14,489 bases of DNA. Source: Chitinophagaceae bacterium (GTDB lineage: Bacteria; Bacteroidota; Bacteroidia; Chitinophagales; Chitinophagaceae). Positions 8,203 through 13,701 of the stretch are shown piece by piece. Every line of letters begins with the position of its first letter. The stretch's first letter is position 1. Both the position numbers and the translations under genes were made by a program. The stretch lies in the NCBI GenBank assembly GCA_017853235.1, contig JAFMJX010000027.1, positions 1 to 14,489 on the forward strand, written 5' to 3'. The notes below the pieces were generated by a model. It was not told the origin of the DNA. It ran no database searches and saw only the letters and a program-made list of their open reading frames with translations.

Positions 8203-9723
8203 ATGGGTATTATACAAAAACAAGGCGTTAAGTCTTCCTTTTATATCATGTTGGGCTTTGTGATTGGCGCCATCAACTTACTTGTTTTATTTCCCTTATT
8301 TTTTACAAAAAACGACCAAGGCTTAGTGAGAGCCTTAATAGATATTGGTGCAACGCTTTCGGTTTTTTGTACATTAGGAACCTTACCAGTAATTTATAAA
8401 TTTTATCCTTTTTATAACCAATATTTAGGTCCCCAAAAAAATGAGTTGCCATTTATCACCTTATTACTTAACTTAATTGGCTTTGTTTTCTTACTCATTA
8501 TTGGATGGCATGAAAAGGATTTTATCATTCGAAAATTAGGCAAGTCCCCTAGCCTAGCCCAATATTTTAACTATGTGTACCCATACACCTTCTTTCTTCT
8601 TATTTTTTATTGGTTAGAAGCTTTTGCATGGGGATTGAGAAAAGGAGTTTATACCAATTTTTTACGTGAAACCGCAATACGTATTTTAACTACTATTTTA
8701 ATTATTGCATTTGGATTGCATTGGGTAAACTTACCTCAATTTATTATCTTATTTAGTTTTATATATGCCGTTCCAGTAGCGCTTTTATTAATCCATCTTA
8801 TTCAATCTAAGCAATTTACCTTGCGCGCATTTGCTATAAGCAATGTGACCAAAAGACTTAAAGGTAAAATGATCAGCTTTGCCTTATTTGTATTTGCAGG
8901 TCAATTTTTTAATTTATTGGCAAAAACGAATGATACTTTTATGATTGTAGGGCTAAAAGGATTGAGCGACGCAGGTATTTTTGCTATTGCCACTTACGTT
9001 TCTGCCATCTTAGAAATTCCTCAACGAAGTTTAAATGCCATCAGCATTCCTGTCTTGGCACAATCTTGGAAGGATAAGGATTTCGCAAACATCAAACATA
9101 TTTATCATAAAAGCGTTTCTAATTTATTAGTTATTGGACTCATGTTATTTGGACTTATTTGGTTGAATATCGAAAACCTAGTTTCATTTTTAAACTGGGT
9201 GAGTCATAAGCATTCAGGAGGTTATGATGCTATCAGTAAATTGATATTTATTTTAGGGATCGCAAAACTTATAGATTTAGCTACTGGCGTAAATGGACAA
9301 ATTATTGGCACTTCAAATTACTGGAAATTTGATTTTTTTACCAACTTATTTTACATCTTACTTTCTTTGCCTTTAAATTACTATTTAATTAAAAATTATA
9401 GTTTAGAGGGATTAGCCTACTCCAATCTAATTGCGCTTACTTTATACAACAGTATTCGTTTCGCTTTCCTTTATAAGAAATTCAATCTTCAGCCCTATAC
9501 ATTCCAACATGGCATATTTTTATTAGCAAGCATAGGTTTAATGTTAGGGATTCATCAATTACCTACCGCATCCAATTTTGCCATTAATATTTTAATACAA
9601 TCTATAAGTTATGGTGTAGGTTTTTACTTACTTACACATTGGATCAATCCTGCTCCAGAAATTTTAGCAATTGTTCGCCATTTTTTCTTAAAAAATATTC
9701 CCGCTTTTTTTGCAAAAAAGTAA
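8203..9723 (+). CDS. Polysaccharide flippase, Wzx/MOP superfamily
   Basis: A 506-residue polytopic protein of the oligosaccharide/polysaccharide exporter (MOP) superfamily, which moves lipid-linked glycan units across the inner membrane. It starts MGIIQKQGVKSSFYIMLGFV, the standard entry of this family (Gly-Val-x-x-Ser before helix 1), and shows about 12-14 hydrophobic helices with short loops. The mid-protein SDAGIFAIATYVSAILEIPQRSLNAISIPVLAQSW segment matches the conserved half-repeat junction. The tail is hydrophobic and ends KK. It is the last forward gene of the 6212-9723 run, fitting export of the glycan made by the neighbouring transferases. No polymerase or ligase gene accompanies it. 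Its stop codon is separated from that of the convergent methyltransferase by one base, within a palindrome. Flippase function is well supported; its glycan is unknown. Confidence 0.87.
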   Translation: MGIIQKQGVKSSFYIMLGFVIGAINLLVLFPLFFTKNDQGLVRALIDIGATLSVFCTLGTLPVIYKFYPFYNQYLGPQKNELPFITLLLNLIGFVFLLIIGWHEKDFIIRKLGKSPSLAQYFNYVYPYTFFLLIFYWLEAFAWGLRKGVYTNFLRETAIRILTTILIIAFGLHWVNLPQFIILFSFIYAVPVALLLIHLIQSKQFTLRAFAISNVTKRLKGKMISFALFVFAGQFFNLLAKTNDTFMIVGLKGLSDAGIFAIATYVSAILEIPQRSLNAISIPVLAQSWKDKDFANIKHIYHKSVSNLLVIGLMLFGLIWLNIENLVSFLNWVSHKHSGGYDAISKLIFILGIAKLIDLATGVNGQIIGTSNYWKFDFFTNLFYILLSLPLNYYLIKNYSLEGLAYSNLIALTLYNSIRFAFLYKKFNLQPYTFQHGIFLLASIGLMLGIHQLPTASNFAINILIQSISYGVGFYLLTHWINPAPEILAIVRHFFLKNIPAFFAKK

Positions 9724-9734
9724 TTTACTTTTTT
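9714..9734. terminator. Perfect inverted repeat spanning both stop codons of a convergent pair
   Basis: AAAAAAGTAA (9714-9723) and TTACTTTTTT (9725-9734) are exact reverse complements around a single T at 9724. In RNA this gives an 8-bp stem with a five-base loop and a U-rich 3' arm in both directions. It contains the stops of the flippase (9721-9723) and the methyltransferase (9725-9727), so both proteins end Lys-Lys. The A-run can also pair with an upstream T-run (palindrome TTTTTTGCAAAAAA, 9706-9719). It is probably a compact bidirectional terminator, though the stem has only one G-C pair. Confidence 0.5.
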
Positions 9735-10477
9735 TGAGCAACTGCAATAAAGTGTAAATTGGAGTAAGCTTGTTGATGCAACAATTCGAAGCCTGCATAT
9801 TCCAACATGTTTTTAATAAGTGTCAAGTCAAATACATGATGATGCACTGCCCTATTTTCAAAATTTTGAAAGGTTCGTTCTTTAAATGCTTCTTTGGAAA
9901 TGTTTACATTACCCATTGTTAAATCAGACAATGCAATTACTTCATCAAAATGGGTTGCATCCGATTCGGGGGTATTATTTTTATAATCATCTAAGAGATG
10001 TTCTAAAGTAGTAACAGGCCTTAGAATATCAAATGTATAATTTTTATCGGGTAAAATTAATGCCAAACTTCCTTTATCCACCAACACTCTTTTCCATTCC
10101 ATCAATGCTTTTATAGGATTAGCAGTATGTTCTAAAGAGTGACAGGATACAACAAAATCGTAAGCCCCATTTTGAATACCATTTAAATGGGTCGCTTCAT
10201 TGATAAATTGAAACCCATTTTTACTTTTATAATAATGATAGTGATTTCCTTCCTTTAAAGTACCCTCCCATAAAGTGCTATTTGAATAATTAACTCCATC
10301 TATACTTTGCGCCCATGCATAAATAGGCAATGGTGTTTTTAAATGAAAAAAAGCACTGGGTCCCCCCACTTCTAACCCCTTTTTATTTTTAAATAAAGGC
10401 GCACATTGTAAACACTTTCTTTTGGCAGGATGCCTTATGTAGGATATTTTAGTAATGATAGATTCTAAAAGAGTCAT
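9725..10477 (-). CDS. Class I SAM-dependent methyltransferase, GGPS-motif subfamily
   Basis: A 250-residue methyltransferase of the Methyltransf_11 type. Motif I has the unusual form GLEVGGPSAFF (34-44). It is followed by IDGVNYSNSTLWEG (59-72), the post-motif strand YDFVVSCHSLEHTANP (106-121), WKRVLVDKGSLALILPDK (127-144), then RPVTTLEHLLDDY (152-164) and FENRAVHHHVFD. The GGPS, WEG, SxHSLEH, RPVT and HHHVFD elements recur together in a methyltransferase subfamily that I associate with glycan loci; no substrate is established to my knowledge. An N-terminal Cys pair, C22 and C25, precedes the fold. It begins ten bases after mqnA and is probably cotranscribed with it. It does not resemble the UbiE/MenG quinone methyltransferase, so a menaquinone role is unlikely. 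Sugar methylation for the adjacent glycan locus is the better guess. Confidence 0.82.
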   Translation of the reverse strand: MTLLESIITKISYIRHPAKRKCLQCAPLFKNKKGLEVGGPSAFFHLKTPLPIYAWAQSIDGVNYSNSTLWEGTLKEGNHYHYYKSKNGFQFINEATHLNGIQNGAYDFVVSCHSLEHTANPIKALMEWKRVLVDKGSLALILPDKNYTFDILRPVTTLEHLLDDYKNNTPESDATHFDEVIALSDLTMGNVNISKEAFKERTFQNFENRAVHHHVFDLTLIKNMLEYAGFELLHQQAYSNLHFIAVAQKK

Positions 10478-10487
10478 TTGATATAAT

Positions 10488-11228
10488 TTAAAGGCGACTT
10501 AAAAATAATTCCATGCCTTTTCGCTTTGATACACTTAAATGATAACTTATATTTTTGGAATAATACTGTTTCAAATCATACACTTGTTGTATGGGAGGAA
10601 TGGCGGCTATAACTTGATCCAAATGTTGTATTCCAAATTCATTAGCAGTATCAAATGCACTCATAAATGATGAAGGAATGGGTTTATTTGCAATCCATGT
10701 TGCAAATACAAAGGGCAATCCAGTATGTGACACCCAAGCACTTCCTAAATCATAAATGTACTTAAATTGACTTCGTGCTTTTAAAGCTCTGTCCCCAATG
10801 ATAACCCCTGCAACAGTACCTTTTATTTCCTGTATATAACCCTCCTCTGCAATGCATAATACAACTTCTTTTTTCCAATATTCTTTTAATAATATTTGAG
10901 CCAATCTAACCGAAGTTTTACTTTGATAATCTAAATATAAATGAGTGACTTGTTCTAAAGGAACTTCACTAAAAATAGCCACCGAAGCTACTTCGCCTTC
11001 TGTACCAATACAATATTGAGACACCAAATGAGCCTCTTTTAATAAAGGAGTGATCGCCACTGGGACCAAACCCATATCTATCGTACCGTCTAATAATTGT
11101 TGTGCAATGGCTGCAGGATAATCCTTTATCAGCTCCATCTGCTCCATGAGTGGGGACCGCTCCAGTCCCAACAATAATGGACGGGTATTTAAATAACTTA
11201 CCGCCCCAATGCGCCATCTTCTGTCCAA
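10488..11228 (-). CDS. mqnA: Chorismate dehydratase MqnA (futalosine menaquinone pathway), TTG start
   Basis: A 246-residue MqnA-family protein. It removes water from chorismate to give 3-[(1-carboxyvinyl)oxy]benzoate, the first step of the futalosine route to menaquinone. It has the periplasmic-binding-protein-like fold of the family. Seen are RIGAVSYLNTRPLL (6-19), the family signature including the YLNT residues; DYPAAIAQQLLDGTIDMGLVPV (36-57); YQSKTSVRLAQILL; a GVIIGDRAL strand; and an FVFATWIANK segment near the C-terminal domain. The start is TTG at 11228: the frame runs upstream to a stop at 11285-11283 with no ATG, and the next ATG (codon 28) would delete the signature. Length is close to that of the family. 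Divergent from purB with 70 bases between; followed by a methyltransferase gene after ten bases. Other mqn genes are not in the window, as is usual where they are scattered. Confidence 0.9.
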   Translation of the reverse strand: MDRRWRIGAVSYLNTRPLLLGLERSPLMEQMELIKDYPAAIAQQLLDGTIDMGLVPVAITPLLKEAHLVSQYCIGTEGEVASVAIFSEVPLEQVTHLYLDYQSKTSVRLAQILLKEYWKKEVVLCIAEEGYIQEIKGTVAGVIIGDRALKARSQFKYIYDLGSAWVSHTGLPFVFATWIANKPIPSSFMSAFDTANEFGIQHLDQVIAAIPPIQQVYDLKQYYSKNISYHLSVSKRKGMELFLSRL

Positions 11229-11234
11229 TTGAAT

Positions 11235-11249
11235 TAACTTTGCACAAAG
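11235..11249. promoter_or_regulatory. Divergent mqnA/purB promoter region with symmetric CTTTG/CAAAG element
   Basis: TAACTTTG at 11235-11242 matches the Bacteroidota -7 box for the purB direction, placing transcription about 45-50 bases before its ATG. It overlaps the inverted repeat CTTTG-CA-CAAAG (11238-11249), so the other strand also reads CTTTG (preceded by TTTT), a weaker -7-like element facing mqnA. No clear TTG -33 element is seen for either. The symmetry suggests shared or competing promoters, or an operator. Confidence 0.4.
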
Positions 11250-11298
11250 AAAATCATTTTTTTTAATATAGACTGTACTTGTTTAAAAGCAAAAGCCA

Positions 11299-12639
11299 AT
11301 GTCATCATTAACAGCCATTTCACCCATTGACGGAAGATACCACAAGCAAACTGCTGCCTTGGGCGCTTATTTTTCAGAATTTGCACTCATTAAATATCGT
11401 GTTTTAGTAGAAGTTCACTACTTCTTGTTTTTAGCCGATAAAAAGTTTTTCAAAGCGACCCCAGCATTACGCAAAAATTTATTAGCAGTAGTTGAAAATT
11501 TTTCAGAAGAAGACGCTATAAAAATTAAAAAAATTGAAGCTACCACTAATCATGATGTTAAAGCGGTAGAATATTTTTTGAAAGAAATTTTAGATCAACA
11601 TAAAGCGAGTGACTTAAAAGAATGGATACATTTTGGTCTTACATCACAAGATATTAATAATACGGCCATTCCGTTAAGCTGGAAAGAAGCTATGGAAAAT
11701 TCCATTTTGCCTGCTTATATCAATTTACAAAATAAATTATTTCAATTAGCAAAGCAATGGAAAAAAGTTCCTTTATTAGCTCGTACACATGGACAAGCAG
11801 CCTCTCCAACTACTTTAGGTAAAGAAATAATGGTTTTTGTAGAAAGGCTGCATCATCAAATTGAATTATTTACTTCCATTCCTTATGCAGCAAAATTTGG
11901 AGGGGCCACTGGCAACTTTAATGCCCATCATATAGCCTATCCTAAAAAAAATTGGGTGAGCTTAGGAAATGAATTTGTAGATGATGTTTTAGGATTAGAG
12001 CGTATGCAGTTTACTACTCAAATTGAACATTATGATCATTTTGCTGCGCACTGCGATAATTTAAAACGCATAAATACCATCTTAATTGATTTTGCCAGAG
12101 ATATCTGGACCTATATTTCAATGGATTATTTTAAGCAGCAAACCAAAAAGGGCGAAGTGGGATCAAGCGCCATGCCTCATAAAGTAAACCCCATTGATTT
12201 TGAAAACGCAGAAGGTAATTTAGGAATTGCAAATGCACTACTTGAACATTTGGCTGCCAAACTTCCTATCAGTCGCTTACAACGTGACTTAACCGACTCT
12301 ACCGTTTTAAGAAACGTAGGGGTACCTGTGGGTCATATAGCTATTGCTTTAAATTCATTCGAAAAAGGATTAAACAAACTCATCTTAAATGAAGATAAAA
12401 TTCAATCCGATTTAGAAAACAATTGGGCAGTAGTGGCCGAAGCCATTCAAACTATTTTACGTCGTGAAAAATACCCTAACCCTTACGAGGCTTTAAAAGA
12501 TTTAACAAGAGGAAAAAACAAGATTGATAAAAAATTGATTCACCAATTTATCGACGGTTTGAAAGTTTCAGCAACTCTTAAAAAAGAATTAAAAGCAATC
12601 ACTCCACAAAACTACACAGGAGTTACCGCCGAATTTTAA
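11299..12639 (+). CDS. purB: Adenylosuccinate lyase
   Basis: A 446-residue purine-biosynthesis enzyme of the fumarase/aspartase superfamily. It cleaves fumarate from SAICAR and from adenylosuccinate (to AMP); it acts in the cytoplasm and is normally a homotetramer. It starts MSSLTAISPIDGRYHKQT, as in the E. coli-type PurB. It contains the TTNHDVKAVEYFLKE helix, HFGLTSQDINNTA, the ARTHGQAASPTTLGKE segment with catalytic-region His164, and the superfamily signature GSSAMPHKVNPIDFENAEGN (288-307) with the flexible-loop serines 289/290. Length is near the about 456 residues of E. coli PurB. No frame disruption is seen. Divergent from mqnA; convergent with the exonuclease gene, with its probable terminator inside that gene. 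Identification is secure. Confidence 0.97.
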   Translation: MSSLTAISPIDGRYHKQTAALGAYFSEFALIKYRVLVEVHYFLFLADKKFFKATPALRKNLLAVVENFSEEDAIKIKKIEATTNHDVKAVEYFLKEILDQHKASDLKEWIHFGLTSQDINNTAIPLSWKEAMENSILPAYINLQNKLFQLAKQWKKVPLLARTHGQAASPTTLGKEIMVFVERLHHQIELFTSIPYAAKFGGATGNFNAHHIAYPKKNWVSLGNEFVDDVLGLERMQFTTQIEHYDHFAAHCDNLKRINTILIDFARDIWTYISMDYFKQQTKKGEVGSSAMPHKVNPIDFENAEGNLGIANALLEHLAAKLPISRLQRDLTDSTVLRNVGVPVGHIAIALNSFEKGLNKLILNEDKIQSDLENNWAVVAEAIQTILRREKYPNPYEALKDLTRGKNKIDKKLIHQFIDGLKVSATLKKELKAITPQNYTGVTAEF

Positions 12640-12707
12640 GATAGTAAAAGGAAGAAATAAAATTGGTCTACTTAAAAAATAGGTAAACAAAAGTCAATCC
12701 TAAATAA

Positions 12708-13292
12708 CTAATCATTAGCACCTTCTTCTTCCGAACGAGGTGCTATTTTTTTTCTTGGCTCTTTTTTATGAATCAAGGAGTGAATAGGATGCATCCCTTC
12801 TTTTTGAATTGCCATGGTTAATACTTGTGCAGTAGCAGCGGCATCGCCCCAGGCACGATGTCTTCCTTCTATACGAATTCCTAAATCACGAGTCAATGAT
12901 CCTAGTCCATATTTTTGCAAGCCAGGAAAAACTTTCTTTGCTAATTTAATAGTACATAGTTTAGGGGCCGACCAATCATACCCAGATTGTTTTAGTAAAT
13001 AATGAACAAATGAATAATCAAAACTTACATTATGCGCCACAAATATTCTTCCATTTAATAAATTAAAAATTTGCGGAGCTACTTCTTCAAATAAAGGAGC
13101 GGTAGCAACCATCTCATCACTAATGCCAGTCATGTTGACAATAAAAGGAGGTATTTTTTGACGCGGATTGACCAAAGTCACATATTTACCTGTGACTTCT
13201 ACCCCGTTATGCATTACTATGGCAATCTCGGTAATTCCATGAGATTGAGGCATTCCTCCTGTGGTTTCTATATCAACGATTGCGAATTCCAT
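12708..13292 (-). CDS. DnaQ-like DEDDh 3'-5' exonuclease (stand-alone)
   Basis: A 194-residue exonuclease of the DNA polymerase III epsilon-like family, which removes nucleotides from DNA 3' ends using two metal ions. All DEDDh residues are visible: D7 and E9 in FAIVDIETTGG, D92 in AHNVSFDYSF, H146 and D151 in GRHRAWGDAAATA. The spacing and the TIKLAKKVFP and YGLGSLTRDLGI segments are standard. After residue 165 the tail is charged (KKEPRKKIAPRSEEEGAND). There is no C-terminal GIY-YIG (UvrC-like) domain, which some Bacteroidota homologues carry, so this is the short form. Whether it is the replicative proofreader or an accessory nuclease cannot be settled here. Convergent with purB; its last codons encode the purB terminator hairpin on the opposite strand. 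The start ATG at 13292 faces the lipoprotein gene across 96 bases. Confidence 0.9.
   Translation of the reverse strand: MEFAIVDIETTGGMPQSHGITEIAIVMHNGVEVTGKYVTLVNPRQKIPPFIVNMTGISDEMVATAPLFEEVAPQIFNLLNGRIFVAHNVSFDYSFVHYLLKQSGYDWSAPKLCTIKLAKKVFPGLQKYGLGSLTRDLGIRIEGRHRAWGDAAATAQVLTMAIQKEGMHPIHSLIHKKEPRKKIAPRSEEEGAND
12716..12753 (+). terminator. Rho-independent terminator of purB, located inside the exonuclease gene
   Basis: TAGCACCT (12716-12723) and AGGTGCTA (12738-12745) form a perfect 8-bp stem with four G-C pairs. The 14-base loop can add a TTC/GAA mini-stem. Eight T's follow (12746-12753), the classic form on the plus strand, 77 bases after the purB stop. The reverse direction lacks a T-tract. 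The element lies in the last codons of the minus-strand exonuclease. Confidence 0.8.
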
Positions 13293-13331
13293 GAGGGGCC
13301 AAGTTCGCTATTTTTAGTCTTTTTTGTTGTT

Positions 13332-13344
13332 TTTTGTAACAAAA
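13332..13344. repeat. Short palindrome in the exonuclease/lipoprotein divergent gap
   Basis: TTTTGT (13332-13337) and ACAAAA (13339-13344) are perfect inverted copies around one A, in the 96-base divergent gap. It could be a protein-binding site for either promoter. The T-rich surroundings make a chance origin plausible. Confidence 0.25.
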
Positions 13345-13388
13345 TCATAAAAACAGCGTTATAATATCGTCTACTCAACAACTGAATT

Positions 13389-13646
13389 ATGAAAAAGTAT
13401 TCCCCATTGGCATTTTTAAGTTTGGCTATTATGATATTTTCTTCCTGCCAAATGACTCAGGAAAGAATCAAAGAAAGCGCACAAAAATCCTGCAAAATGC
13501 TCGTAGAAAAAATCGATGATAAAGCCATTCAATGGGCCACCCCTTCTAATTCCCTAAAGCCTTCTATGCCTAATAACAATAGCAAAATAGCAACCGAACA
13601 ACCTACTAATATTTGGGAAGCCGCGGAATCAGGAAGATCTTGGTAA
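13389..13646 (+). CDS. Small predicted lipoprotein of unknown function
   Basis: An 85-residue protein with a type II signal peptide: MKK, a hydrophobic core at 6-17 and the lipobox FSSC with C20 as lipidation site, a form common in Bacteroidota. The mature part is 66 residues. The first half is charged and helical (TQERIKESAQKSCKMLVEKIDDKAIQWA, about 23-50), and the rest is a low-complexity Ser/Pro/Asn stretch ending WEAAESGRSW. There is one more cysteine at 34. No domain is recognised. It would be anchored in the inner or outer membrane facing the periplasm. It is followed 55 bases later by valS, in the same direction but with a separate candidate promoter, so it may be a single-gene unit. 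The lipobox and good start make it a believable gene despite its size. Confidence 0.72.
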   Translation: MKKYSPLAFLSLAIMIFSSCQMTQERIKESAQKSCKMLVEKIDDKAIQWATPSNSLKPSMPNNNSKIATEQPTNIWEAAESGRSW

Positions 13647-13673
13647 CGGCTAGCTAGCTTTTCCTTATTTTTG
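13640..13673 (+). promoter_or_regulatory. Candidate Bacteroidota promoter of valS
   Basis: TATTTTTG (13666-13673) matches the -7 consensus TAnnTTTG, with a TTG (13640-13642) 23 bases upstream as a possible -33 element at the long end of reported spacing. The leader would be about 20 bases before the valS ATG. It starts inside the last codons of the lipoprotein gene. It is the best-supported promoter in the window. Confidence 0.45.
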
Positions 13674-13701
13674 TGGCTCAATATAGGAAAAGTAGTATCG
13701 C

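Noticed and set aside
10969..11247. Minus-strand 92-residue open frame overlapping the mqnA start
   Set aside because: It is an out-of-frame shadow of mqnA; I considered a frameshifted mqnA N-terminus, but the TTG-start frame already carries the complete signature.
13335..13365. TTGTAA and TATAAT with a 19-base spacer resembling a sigma-70 promoter before the lipoprotein gene
   Set aside because: Bacteroidota primary sigma factors do not use the TTGACA/TATAAT pair, the spacing is long, and such matches are common in AT-rich DNA.
13649..13660. GCTAGCTAGC palindrome after the lipoprotein stop as a terminator
   Set aside because: The repeat is self-complementary without a usable loop and is followed by only a short T-run; it may be coincidence.
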